Shown piece after piece: positions 14,092 to 23,496 of a DNA stretch of 64,000 nucleotides. This stretch comes from Sipunculus nudus (Eukaryota > Annelida > Sipuncula > Golfingiida > Sipunculidae): the NCBI GenBank assembly GCA_026874595.1, contig CM049317.1, forward strand, positions 20,793,882 through 20,857,881. The letters run 5' to 3'. The notes beneath the pieces were generated by a model. That model was not told the DNA's origin. It saw only the letters and a program-made list of their open reading frames with translations, and ran no database searches. Each line of letters begins with the position of its first letter. Position 1 is the first letter of the stretch. Position numbers and translations under genes: made by a program.

Positions 14092-15363
14092 ATATATATA
14101 TACTCTAATATAGAACCTTACACCAAGTTCAAATTATACATACTTTGGGTATATGGTTAAGTTTAAATGACTCTGGGGTTGATTCTGATTGAAGATGTTT
14201 TTCCAGGTATTTTACCCAAGTGTATATGTTTTCATGCATTTTATGTTTTACAGACAAAAGAACTGAGAAAGATGGTACAGGGGAAAATTCCTTGGATCCT
14301 TGCAGGCCCCTTTATCGCCAGGGCCCCAGCAATCACTGGGCAGGAACTTATACTTGAATTTAACTTCATCATTCATAAACCAGTTAATTACACAGGAGAT
14401 TTTAAATATGAACCAAAAACCACGAAGGCGCAAATAGAGATTCCATATGAGACGGTAACAGAATTTTTTAATCATAAAGAAATTGCTAAAGTAAGAAACA
14501 TTACAATAAATCAAGTGGCAATTGATCTATCCCCTGTACATATACAATACTAAGAGTGACCCTTCACAGGATATTACACACAGTCTCTCCAGGCCTAAAA
14601 CAAATTTCAAGAATTTCCTAAAAAAATTGTGTGTACTTGCATGCTTTAGAGCAAGCCATACATTCTGTATAGGACTAATTGTTAATTTTCGATAGAAAAG
14701 GAGAGGACTATTCAGCACAGGCTATAACCATAAAAGAAATACAACAAGTTCTAGTTCTAGTGGACGACTACAGTCATAAGTAATAATAATAATTATAATT
14801 ATTATAATAATAATAGTGATAATTTTTAACAATAATAATTATAATATTGTATTGTAATAATATGTTTTTCTTTTATCTGAAACCTTTGTAGTATCATCTC
14901 CGAAACATCCCCCAGAGCAGACGACATAGACCAATTTCGCAGGTACCTGAATAATACAATCTTGAAACATGTTCCTTTATTAAAATTCCTATTTAACGTA
15001 CCTATTAACTGGTCAAACCTGATGATTTCAGGATACATTGTCTGTTTCTTGTTTGTGACATAAATACTGTACTTTGCCTGTGAGTTCCAAAGTTGTTCCT
15101 TTTATATCACACTTAGATCAATTTGTTTTATTTTTATTCAGTGTTAATTACTATACTGTCCCTAATGTTCAAAATTGTTCCCTTAATCAGATACATAAAT
15201 CAATATATACATATGTTTACTAATTTGTTGTCTTTTTCAGGGAAATGTGAGAAATATGGTGGCTAAAATTCATAACCGAGGTAATAATCCAGATGAAGGC
15301 CACCAGAAGGAGAAAACGAAAACGGATCTTATAAAGTTAGTGGATGATACACCAAAAAAGTAA
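4428..15363 (+). CDS. Two-CTLD transmembrane receptor with ZU5/UPA-like cytoplasmic module (12 exons, 720 aa)
   Basis: Joined exons: 4428-4500, 8268-8474, 8975-9100, 9975-10232, 10464-10619, 11075-11188, 11466-11569, 11867-12454, 12804-12884, 12977-13108, 14254-14454, 15241-15363; total 2163 nt, in frame throughout. Domain order: signal peptide (1-24), CTLD1 (about 25-135), CTLD2 (about 140-273) with WIGLRRE, an EPN motif and paired cysteines, Ser/Thr-rich stalk (274-311), membrane span (about 314-334), basic stop-transfer KRANR-type stretch, divergent ZU5-like region (347-500) and UPA-like region (to about 680), then a short tail ending LVDDTPKK. Introns between ectodomain exons are phase 1 and cytoplasmic introns phase 0. 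The paralog at 23371-37043 has the same plan. CTLDs usually bind glycans or proteins; ZU5-UPA modules mediate intracellular assembly. A cell-surface recognition receptor is inferred; ligand and output are unknown. Confidence 0.8.
5700..5810 (+). repeat. tRNA-derived SINE-like copy, family 1
   Basis: Contains the block AGACGACCGGCAATCGGAAA followed by a TTCGACTC B-box-like word, the tail TTTCTGTGTATTAATGTTCC and then a TA run. The same block recurs at 24009-24095 (reverse) and 25285-25385 (forward), which is what identifies it as a dispersed repeat. Confidence 0.65.
5879..6062. repeat. Paired clusters of TGACCT-type half-sites
   Basis: At 5881-5905 the sequence reads GTGACCTTGACCTCTGACCT then CGTGACC. 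A second cluster near 6037-6062 reads GTGACCTTGACCTTTGACAT. Each is a run of nuclear-receptor-type half-sites. The two blocks also share flanking text (ACGGAGGGCCTTT appears twice between them), which suggests a repeat unit rather than an evolved enhancer. Confidence 0.5.
8268..8474 (+). CDS. Plus receptor exon 2: CTLD1, N-terminal part
   Basis: 207 nt, phase 1 at both ends, acceptor TTTGTAG and donor GTGAGA. Encodes CPSGYRLPV and VWLPLRRKKFATWRWIDGTG, which aligns with IWLPLRRKRLPTWTWLDG in the minus paralog exon 31706-31927. The pattern is that of the CTLD WIG-loop region with an unusual arginine/lysine-rich insert shared by both genes. Confidence 0.8.
8975..9100 (+). CDS. Plus receptor exon 3: CTLD1, C-terminal part
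   Basis: 126 nt, exactly the length of the paralogous exon 31219-31344. Encodes CGLFHLRDKRFEDYNCTF and GYICQ, the cysteine pair that closes a CTLD. No EPN/QPD or WND motif is present, so Ca2+-dependent sugar binding by this domain is unlikely. Confidence 0.8.
9975..10232 (+). CDS. Plus receptor exon 4: CTLD2, N-terminal part
   Basis: 258 nt, phase 1 to phase 1. Encodes the canonical CTLD start NWYNARYDCEKQGMSLAIL and LWIGLRREDW. The minus paralog has NWYDARYQC and VWVGFRRDDW at the same places. The donor is GTATGA. Confidence 0.85.
10464..10619 (+). CDS. Plus receptor exon 5: CTLD2, C-terminal part with EPN
   Basis: 156 nt. Encodes HWAPGEPNNNGDCVVL, then LFYWKSVDCSDSHYAVC. EPN is the classical mannose-type Ca2+ site motif. 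The second half of that site, normally WND, reads WKS here, so calcium-dependent sugar binding may be weakened or altered. Confidence 0.85.
11075..11188 (+). CDS. Plus receptor exon 6: Ser/Thr/Asn-rich stalk
   Basis: 114 nt, phase 1 to phase 1, between CTLD2 and the membrane span. Rich in Ser, Thr, Gln and Asn (for example TTQATNNQITRNSATGG), as expected of a flexible, probably O-glycosylated stalk. The corresponding minus exon (29592-29644) is shorter. Confidence 0.75.
11466..11569 (+). CDS. Plus receptor exon 7: transmembrane segment
   Basis: 104 nt, entering in phase 1 and leaving in phase 0. Encodes about 22 hydrophobic residues (AIVVIVIIMILTITSVIYIL) followed by RRKSKR, giving a type I orientation with the CTLDs outside. 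Donor AAG|GTAAGT is consensus. The phase change coincides with the passage from extracellular to cytoplasmic exons in both paralogs. Confidence 0.85.
11867..12454 (+). CDS. Plus receptor exon 8: ZU5-like domain and start of UPA-like region
   Basis: 588 nt, phase 0 to phase 0. PGVMISVPSEAM corresponds to the GVxLxIPxGAI signature of ZU5. IIIAPVIILESSCTLNDYIN then VTVEHNV corresponds to the SPVV ... PVxLxxPH segment. PPEMTIHMAIFHSFYR aligns with the minus paralog's GHFRLFTCVYHSMHE, the first UPA strand. The domain is clearly more divergent than in the paralog, and the glycine-rich GG-L entry strand is missing. Confidence 0.7.
12804..12884 (+). CDS. Plus receptor exon 9: hydrophilic linker
   Basis: 81 nt, 27 codons, phase 0 at both ends, acceptor TTGTAG and donor GTAAAG. 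Encodes a charged linker starting EHLMNVNKG. It occupies the position of the minus exon 28068-28160 between the ZU5 exon and the UPA exons. Confidence 0.65.
12977..13108 (+). CDS. Plus receptor exon 10: UPA-like strand exon
   Basis: 132 nt, phase 0 to phase 0, donor GTGAGT. ISLNTPSTTLEATDN ... ETGWDITP aligns with the minus exon 27744-27890 (VHLSPMELFKVN ... NENWRIDQ). Recognised mainly by that alignment. Confidence 0.7.
14031..14101. repeat. TA/TG microsatellite in intron 10
   Basis: Alternating TA run interrupted by a short TG block, inside intron 10 of the plus receptor gene. The frame it opens (repeating Ile-Tyr) is not coding. Confidence 0.9.
14254..14454 (+). CDS. Plus receptor exon 11: UPA-like C-terminal exon
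   Basis: 201 nt, the same length and phase as the minus exon 27243-27443. GKIPWILAGPFIARAPA aligns with GPFPWVVVKYRAVPK, and KAQIEIPYET with WKFKVPIKK. The open frame runs on past 14454 to a stop at 14551. The GTAACA donor at the exact homologous position in the paralog (GTACAA) argues for splicing there. Confidence 0.75.
15241..15363 (+). CDS. Plus receptor exon 12: C-terminus and stop
   Basis: Acceptor TTTTTCAG after a pyrimidine-rich tract; 40 codons then TAA. Charged tail ending DLIKLVDDTPKK. The minus gene's last exon contains MELVDERPKK, confirming that both models end in homologous exons. Confidence 0.8.
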   Translation, partial: GNVRNMVAKIHNRGNNPDEGHQKEKTKTDLIKLVDDTPKK

Positions 15364-17022
15364 AGACTAGATAGATTTTAAAGAAGTATAAGAGTCGTAA
15401 GGAAGCAGAATGCACTCCTATGAGAGCGGAAATTGTTTTTATCAAGATGCAGAAATTTTTGGTGTTGGTGATTTTTTTATGTTGTTGTTTCTGATGGAGC
15501 AATGTTATTGATTATGCATATGTTAATCTTTCATTAATTTCCCCGGTGTTCGAACTTGCATAATGTTAAATTGCTAAGGATTTCTGGACCCTCGGGGTCT
15601 CACCGCTGATGCTTAGAAACGACTGTCAAAACTCCAATCATGAGTTGACCGTAAATTGTTTTGTTTAAGGTATTTGCTTATATCAACTAAATACTCTTAA
15701 CATCTTTGGCTATTGCTCAGCCGATCAGTAATTTTAAGAGTTTGCTGTAAACTCTTGCTGGAATATTTACAAATATGTACTTTTTCTTGACCTTTGTGAT
15801 GATATTGTCGGAATTAGGCGTCCATAATGGAGACCATTTCTTGCTTTAAATACACTGCATCTACCAAATCACTTTGAAATTAATTACATTAAAACAATAT
15901 GCAGTATATGAATAAAAAATTACAGTATGTGTATCATACTTACTATGGTAACTTTACCTAATATATATAATTGTTTACGCATCGGTAATCTTGTAATTAA
16001 TCATTTTTTCGCGAGTTCTAAGGGCATGTATGTGTGTCACAAAAAAATCTGCTTCATTTAACACCACAACACATTCACAGACACAAAGTTCAGTGTGCCA
16101 CAAAAAGTAATACAAGCTCTACTGACACAAAAATAAATGATTGTATGTGTGGAATAATAAACACCCTTTTGCATGTAAAATCCGATAAAAAATCCAAACC
16201 ATTTAAAACCTGAATATTCAATCTGTAGAATTGTAATTTTTTTAAAATACGCTTGATCAAATCGATGTCTTTATACTCTTCTGTCTCTGTAGTAAAGTCT
16301 GCCATGGCCATTTTTTATAAGTCACATATGTCTCTTTCTTTCCACTTGGCTTTAACACACTATATATTTCAGAATGCATTATCAACTTCCTATGTTTGCA
16401 CACGGATCCACTTTAGACGGCAAGTGTCCCTGAGAATTTTATGCTATATCATTCATCATTTTTCTGTTCCTGACACTGTACTAATATTTTATAAGATGTG
16501 TATCACAATCCTAGAACAAAAAGCCTTCCCTCATTTGCATTGTGTCCCCTAGTCAAGCCTGTTCCCATTGACCTCCCTCGCTTGACTGGCAGCATCTGTC
16601 AATCTCTGCAGACTACGACAACCCTCAGCAGCTTATAAACTAAACCAAGATGAATTACAACCAATAGGTGATCTGGCCTTTATATTTATTTTACTCCTGA
16701 GTTGTCAAAACCTTAGCGCTTGTCCCGCAATTAACATACATAGGTTACCTTATATCACATGTATATTTAGATTTTCATTGGCATTAATTTAGATACTTAT
16801 GTCATCAACAGTAACAGTTTGTGCCCTGTTAACGGAAAGCCCTGTTCACAGTCAGCTGAGCAAGAAACTGCTTCTGATGCTTTACTGAGTATGCAAAATA
16901 TCGGATACAAGAAAATAATGACAAAAAGATCTGTGGTTCCGTGATAACGTCAGCAATATACCTGACAACTACCTAACAAGAGAAAACACAATAGCTGATC
17001 GATAAAAAAATATCGCAAAAAA

Positions 17023-17056
17023 TACACCCCTGGGGTCCAAATGGACCCCAGGTGTA
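17023..17056. repeat. 15-bp GC-rich inverted repeat (hairpin)
   Basis: TACACCcCTGGGGTCCA at 17023-17039 faces TGGACCCCAGGTGTA at 17042-17056. The arms pair over 15 bp with a two-base bulge and a two-base spacer, in otherwise AT-rich DNA. Its location between convergent genes is notable; no function can be assigned. Confidence 0.7.
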
Positions 17057-17551
17057 CTGATGAAGGTTAATTAAAGTAGCTTTATATAATATTCACATAT
17101 TACTAATGATAAATTGATATGGGCCTTTCCCGTTAAATAGATAAAATATAATATACGTAAACGAACTATGAACAAATTTCATATTAAAAGGGTGTATAAC
17201 CTGAAATATTAAAAATGAATCTATTTAATGTTTTATGGTATAGTGTTTATGTAGGGGTTGCTTGAAGGGAGAAAATGAATCTTCAATCAGTCTTCCACCG
17301 GCCGAGTATTAGTTACATATAATTATTTTGTTACAGTAACAAAAGAATTCCTGAACAAATACCTTTTAGTAATTTACAAGCAAACCTGACATGAAGGTCA
17401 TAGTATGATAAAAAAGTTAACGATAAAAAAGTCCGTGTTAACAAATAAAAACCTATCATCAATTACATTTAACTTTCTGCGTCCCCGCTGTTGTGAGGCA
17501 GACACTGTACTCTCATATTCAATGTGTCTTAATAAAAGCATGTGGAATGTG

Positions 17552-17554
17552 CAC

Positions 17555-17634
<80 letters not shown>

Positions 17635-17681
17635 AAAATTACATAAAACTTCCCCTTTTTTCAATTTGAACTTTTTACTGG

Positions 17682-17732
<51 letters not shown>

Positions 17733-17770
17733 TATACATATATATATATATATACAGGTATATATATATC
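17552..17770. repeat. Two TA microsatellite tracts
   Basis: Long alternating TA (with a few CA/TG units) at about 17558-17631 and 17683-17769, separated by about 50 bp of unique sequence. The Ile-Tyr repeat frames on both strands are artefacts. Confidence 0.95.
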
Positions 17771-19439
17771 TTAATCCATTCATTAGAAAAAGTTCATGGA
17801 AGGATCGGTAGATAATAAAGCATTTACTTTTGTTTCGAATAAATCTTTCTTCAGTACCAAGGACCATGTGAAAAATGAGATTTTTTTTATGAAGTCATTT
17901 CATATAAAACTATATACAAAAATGAACTACAACTCTATGTGTTTGCACCTATTTCATATATGAATTAAGCTACAGCCCTTTGTAAAAGTCTGACGCGTAT
18001 CAAATATATATATATGAACCTATAGTGGATCCACCTATCATATTTGGCGTTTTTTATCAGCTTGTAGGAATACTTGCCCAGCTTGCCCAGGGAAATTAGT
18101 GTAGATTCCTTTGAAGGGTCATTTCAGTGTTCGAAGGAAAAATTATTTACACGCTCGTTTCTGGTAGTTGGCTTTGATCAGTCGGAAAGGCTTATTATAT
18201 TTGGTTATTGCTCCTCCTTATAGTGTCTCCATCATAAGACAGTGTAAACGTTTTACGTATCTGCTAAAGTAGTCAAAGATATATTAACAGTTATTCTCAT
18301 GAGTTACGACTCCCATATGGCAAAACTTACTCATAGAATATAATAGTTTATTTTGCGACCTTAGGCAATGTAATTTAAGCCTTATTTTGTTATACTTGCT
18401 TATATAAATACAGATATCTGCAAAAATTTGTTAAACATTTGACGAATTTCCGACATTAAAGATTTTTTTTCACATAAAAATCAACAACACGTTGAATTTA
18501 TGTAAAAAATTATGTAAGTTTACCAAAATCTATGTGATATTCCTCTTTACTACTACAAATGCGTCTACTATTAGATATGCGTGAACATAATAACCGAAAT
18601 TTTAACTCCTCTGACATCTGATAAATCATGACCAATAACACATATACTGAACGTTACGTGGAAATGTCAGCTGCAACTTTAAATGTTGCCGGGAAGGCCT
18701 ACTACAGTTCAAAAATCTGTTTAATATTAGGGGTTTAGAATGGAAGTTTCTGGTGAATAGCAAAATGACACTAAACAGTCTGAAAAATGAAGTGTTAATC
18801 TGACTGGTATTATACTGTAAATGTATAGCACTGTGCCTGCTGCAGTCCATGTTTTGACAGAGCACCACATTCCCAGTGGCCTAGTTTTATGACGTCACGA
18901 TTGATGTGTCTGAAGATTAATAGACATGAAACCATGTGTCTCATACTTTTTGTAAGTTGTCCTATCGAGCCAAGTCTTTCTGTGAATGTCCAGCACGTTT
19001 TAAGAGCAGCCATATTTTTGTAAAGATTCTGGTAATTTTTAAATGTCTGGATTCTTCTGATGTCCGCCTTCCCTTTGTAAGTAGGCAGTCCAACCCCTAT
19101 CCCATGCATCATCAATTGCTGGTAACCGTAACGTATGAGGCTGGCGAAAACAAAATTCCAATCGTCTCTTCTGCAAATTACATGTAGCTATTACAAAAAG
19201 AGAGCAAATAAATTGATAAAGTTAAAGGATACTTTACTGAAAAGTAAATAAGCACACCTAATGCAACCATACACAAACCTGTTTTGAAAGAAGGATTGTT
19301 CTGAAATTCCATTGATCCCTTAATAACTTTCTTTTAATAACACAGTGCTTATTGATGTTTCAAAACTGACCTTAAAAGTCTTTAAGATTAATCGATTGTC
19401 AAGCAATAACAGGTCCAATGACTGCGATTTGATTTTACT

Positions 19440-19870
19440 GATAAAGATTTATCGGATCTGATGATGACTGACTGGGGAAAGACTTGTCTTTAAATCGATG
19501 TTTATACTAATGACTGGTCTAAGGTCTAGAAACTATTGACATATCAATAATTGCATATCAAACACTGCACTATTCAGGACTGGCCTAGTGATCACTGGCT
19601 TATTAATTACTAGCTACGTATTGACTGGTCAAGTACAAGTATTGTTTGGGTCAATAAGCATATCAAGGCTTGAGTAGTAAGGACGGGCAAAGGCTTGCTT
19701 ATAACTTGGCCTAATACTATTGGCTGGCCTAGTATATGAGTGACAATAATACTTATAGCTGGGACAATTTATGAGTGTCCTATTAATAAATGCAAGGTGT
19801 TTGTAATTGACCTAATGATCAGAAAAGAAGGGCTTATTAATGACTGATCTATTTATGAATGACCCTGGTA
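19440..19870. repeat. Decayed tandem repeat related to the TGACTGG minisatellite
   Basis: The words TGACTGG, GACTGGTCTA, GACTGGCCTAGT, TTGACTGGTCAAGT, GGCTGGCCTAG and TGACTGATCTA recur every 20-60 bp. They resemble the 15-bp unit (ATGACTGGCCTGGTA) of the 33.4-35.8 kb minisatellite but are far more degraded. Confidence 0.45.
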
Positions 19871-20220
19871 GGGACGATGAAGGGCTCACCGAAGTGCATT
19901 AACATGATCCTGGATGGACGTGTTCTATCATGAATGCCGGAGCTCTGTCTCTGGGCGATCACATGAGTGTTGTTTATTCCATATATTATAGTTTATCTTT
20001 TTTATTAAGTAAAACCTCACTTGTTATTCAAATAATCTATGTTTTATGAGCAAACAGGTTATCAGTTTAACGTACAACTGCAGTGTTATACAAGTGAAAT
20101 CAGAGCATTTTTGCGTCATGTAGTATTTCACTAGTACTACAAGATTTTATTACAAGTCTTGCAGTATCTCGCAAAATATCTCGTGAATAGAGATATTTCG
20201 AGATTTCATTCATCTTGCGC

Positions 20221-21225
20221 CAAAGGCCACATTATTGCAGGAATCTTTCTGAAACTGACATATCATAAGTCCTACACTAGTATCTCAAAATTATTTTTTT
20301 CATTTTTTGAATATGGCTGCTAAGGGGCGCTGCATACGACCCTCACACACATAAAATTACATTTGCCATATCTCTAAAACCCAAAGCCTCAATTACATAA
20401 ACTATAGCTTATTTTTTCCCTCTGAGTCTTTTCCATAAACTGATAATGTCATCTGGTCTCAATCTTGTGTCACTTTGTCAATGTGTCTGTCTGTTAGTCA
20501 GTTGTCCTCAAATTTGGCTGCTTGCTGATTCTTGGGTCTCAAATATAGCATTCTACAGGCCACAATTTTAAAGAAGCATTTGAAAACTGATACATATAAA
20601 ATTTTTTAGAAATATCTCAAAACATTTTTTTCATTTTTCGGATATGGCCGCTAGGTGGCACTGCACATGACCCTCACACACATATTATTATATTGACCAT
20701 ATCTCTATAACCCTAAGCCTCAATTACAGAAACTATGGCTTATTTTCTTTCCCTGAGTCTTCTCCATGACCTAGTAATGTTATCTGGTCTCAATCTTGTG
20801 TCACTTTGTCAGTGTGTCTGTCTGTTTGTCAGTTGTCATCAAATCCGCCTACTTGCTGGTTCTTGCGTCTCATATATAGCATTCTACAGGCCACAGTTTT
20901 TTTAAGGAATCCTTTTAAAACTGGTACATCTCATGTTTTACACTAATATCTAAAAACAGTTTTTCATTTCCGGATAAAGCCACTAGGGGGCGCTGCACCG
21001 TCACCTCCCCAACATATCATGTTTTGGCCATATCTCCAAAATTATAAACCTCATCCACATAAACTATCGCTAATTTTGCTCTTCTTTACCTTCGGCACTT
21101 TTGTCTGGTAATCTGTTATCACAGATGTGTCAGCATGTCTGTCTGTTCGTCTTTTGTGGTCAGCTTTGTCTGCTTCCTCGTTGTTTTGTCTGATATGTCA
21201 TTTTACAGGCCACAACTTCTCAGCA
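20221..21225. repeat. Three tandem copies of a ~330-bp unit
   Basis: The landmark TAAGGGGCGCTGCA near 20321 recurs as TAGGTGGCACTGCA near 20652 and TAGGGGGCGCTGCA near 20984, spaced about 331 bp. Each is followed by CATATCTC, a CTCAAT/CTCATC word, AACTATxGCT, ATCTGGT, GTGTCTGTCTGTT and ACAGGCCACA in the same order. The third copy is the most diverged and is truncated. This is a satellite-like array or a nested repeat family. Confidence 0.75.
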
Positions 21226-22069
21226 AACGCTGAGGGTCATTCAAATAATAGAAAACCCACAATATGTTCTGTCTGTCCATCTGTCTGTCATTTCAACTTT
21301 CGACAAGCGCTCGACCTCTGGTCGTCTAGTTTAGTAGTTACTTATATATACTCCATTCTGTATCATATTCACTATAACTGTTAACTTAAAAATTTGTTTA
21401 CCTCCAAATGTGACGGAAATGTTTGAAATTAGCTCCGACATTCACTTGATCAAATATTCCGAAAAAGACAGCTTATTCAAAAGTAGAGAACATGCAGGGA
21501 TGAAGTAGGCATCATCCTCAAGTTTAAAGGAATAAGTATGGGAAATGAAAGGATGAAGTGTGCCTCGTCCTAAAGAATGAGAGGATATTTATTGAGAAAT
21601 TCCAAGATGGCAATGCCTAGGTTGAGAAGAAAAGGTCGTGTTCAGCAGTATTAATGTTAATTAAATGTATGTATTTGTTTGTCCTGGGGCGACAATTTGA
21701 GCACTGAATGCTACTAGAAAAAAATCAAGTCACCCTTACTTCCGGAACCGACTGCACACAAACTCATAAACTTTGACCCCGATGTACCAGCAACAAAGCA
21801 ACTGGCGGGGGGCTGTTAAGGAAAGTCAAAGACTATTTCAAGCAATACTGGCACAAGCAATCAAGACTCCGACTTGAAAGAATTTACAGACAGTTACCCC
21901 GCCTTGCCCGAAGTCACGTACAATATGTTTTACAGTCTGTGACAGCTTAAAAGCTTTGGATTAGAAAAGTAACTTCCTCAGAATACGTGTGATGTGTGCG
22001 GCGTGCAGGAGATCTGAATCATCGTGTGATCAACGTCAAATGTCTCGTTGGATGAGATTGGATACATTT

Positions 22070-22340
22070 TAGCTCAGCTGACTAAAGTACATCTGAGCCA
22101 TACCGTCACTCTTTGTCCGTGTTCCGTCTGTCAGTCCGCTTGTCTGTGAGCTGGGCACTAGAATCTCTCAAGTGAACATCAAGGGAGGTCGATACAACAA
22201 AAGTTTGAAAACTGGTGACCTTTATCTTATTCGTCTTTTGTACAACCTTGTATAGACCAGTCATGATTGGGTTCAGTCTGCACATCTTGGCTTGCAAAAC
22301 ATTACAAAATATTCCCACGTTCTCTCTTACTGTTAAGAAC
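22070..22340. repeat. Possible dispersed repeat with CTGTCAGTCCG core
   Basis: The sequence AGCTCAGCTGACTAAAGTAC followed by TCCGTCTGTCAGTCCGCTTG has the style of a dispersed non-coding repeat. It shares CTGTCTGT-type words with the 330-bp array upstream. Only one copy lies in this window, so this is a weak call. Confidence 0.3.
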
Positions 22341-23370
22341 ATTACCCATGACAAACTACGTGCAATAAGTTATTTTTCTTAAATAAAAATATACGTAAAA
22401 TATAATATTATATTCAACATGAACTTGAAAGAAAGGACATAACACCGAGGAACCCCGAAAGCCGCATTCGTTTGTAAATAAGCATGACTATGTGTCTCGA
22501 TCGCGGCATTAAGCCTCTAACTCACGAACTCTCAGCTTTGAGACTTGTGCCACAGAGGACGATAATACAAAAATACAGTTAAGCGTATTATTGGAGATTA
22601 TAATTGCCTTTAAAAATAAGGTGATACATACTACTTTAGTTTGACACGAAGATTGTAAGTTGAAGTAAAAATTTATTGCGATGTCAGGGCAAAGGTATCT
22701 TAAAGTCACGTGACATAAAAACAGCTCTGATCCTGATTACTCGTTTATACCATTTATACACACTTTGCGTTGGGACTGCTGCATTCTGACACGTATAAAG
22801 AAGATTTTATAAATAAATACTTCATTATTCATTTAATCTACTACTTAAATATAACAGTTAAAATATTCAAGAACATAAATATCATAATCCTGATTTAAAG
22901 ATTTCGGATAAAAATAATTGCCTTAATAAAGCAGAAAGTCGATTATATGCATTGAAAAAAATATTTATTGCATGTATATTCTAGTCCAAGTGGTTAAAGA
23001 TATAAAAAGGCATATGAAAAATGACAATTTACATAACACATTTACGTTTTTTTTTTTTCCTAATTTTTTATTTTAAATTAATTATCCGCATTTATACATT
23101 AAAGAGGAACATAAACATTTTTATAACAGTAACCATTTTAGATTGTGTCATTAAACACGCAAAATGTTAACCTTGCAATAAAACTCATGTTTTATGTAGG
23201 TTATCGCTTAAATATGCAAACCTTTCAAAACCTGAAAAATCATCATTAGTTCATCTAAAATTCAAAAGGTATAATATGCATTTAAATAGAAAACTAAATC
23301 TAATACTATATGAATCAAATTATTGAATTGTTTGTGCCTCAATTTATAATTCCACGATGTTTCTGGGTAA

Positions 23371-23496
23371 TTATTTCTTTTTCTTTTTCTTCTCTTTTTT
23401 CTCTACCTTCTCCTTCTCTCCACTTTTCTTTGGTCTTTCATCAACTAGTTCCATTGTTGTGTCCCTACCTTCTGTACAAACGATTTCCTCTAGTGT
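23371..23496 (-). CDS. Minus receptor exon 19: lysine-rich C-terminus and stop
   Basis: 126 nt including TAA at 23373-23371, acceptor CTTTCAG. Encodes TLEEIVCTEGRDTTMELVDE, RPKK and then a run dominated by Lys and Glu ending in polylysine. MELVDERPKK aligns with KLVDDTPKK, the extreme C-terminus of the plus paralog, so the minus gene has extended past the ancestral stop. Confidence 0.75.
   Translation of the reverse strand, partial: TLEEIVCTEGRDTTMELVDERPKKSGEKEKVEKKEKKKKKK

Larger units (their letters stand above)
15364..23370. other. Convergent intergenic region between the two receptor genes
   Basis: About 8 kb between the stop codons of the tail-to-tail receptors. An AATAAA at 15911-15916 could serve the plus gene. 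On the minus strand, AATAAA words near 23067-23072 and 22964-22969 could serve the minus gene. Repeats are listed separately. Short open frames (for example 18626-19187 on both strands) show no recognisable protein features. Confidence 0.6.

Noticed and set aside
14455-14553. Read-through end of plus exon 11 as a C-terminus
   Set aside because: The frame stays open to a TAA, but a donor occurs exactly where the paralog splices, and the next exon supplies a C-terminus homologous to the paralog's. It could be a minor isoform.
17398-17867. Ile-Tyr repeat frames here and at 39154-39545, 42652-43218 and 57060
   Set aside because: Products of TA/CA microsatellites; no flanking protein signal or splice context.
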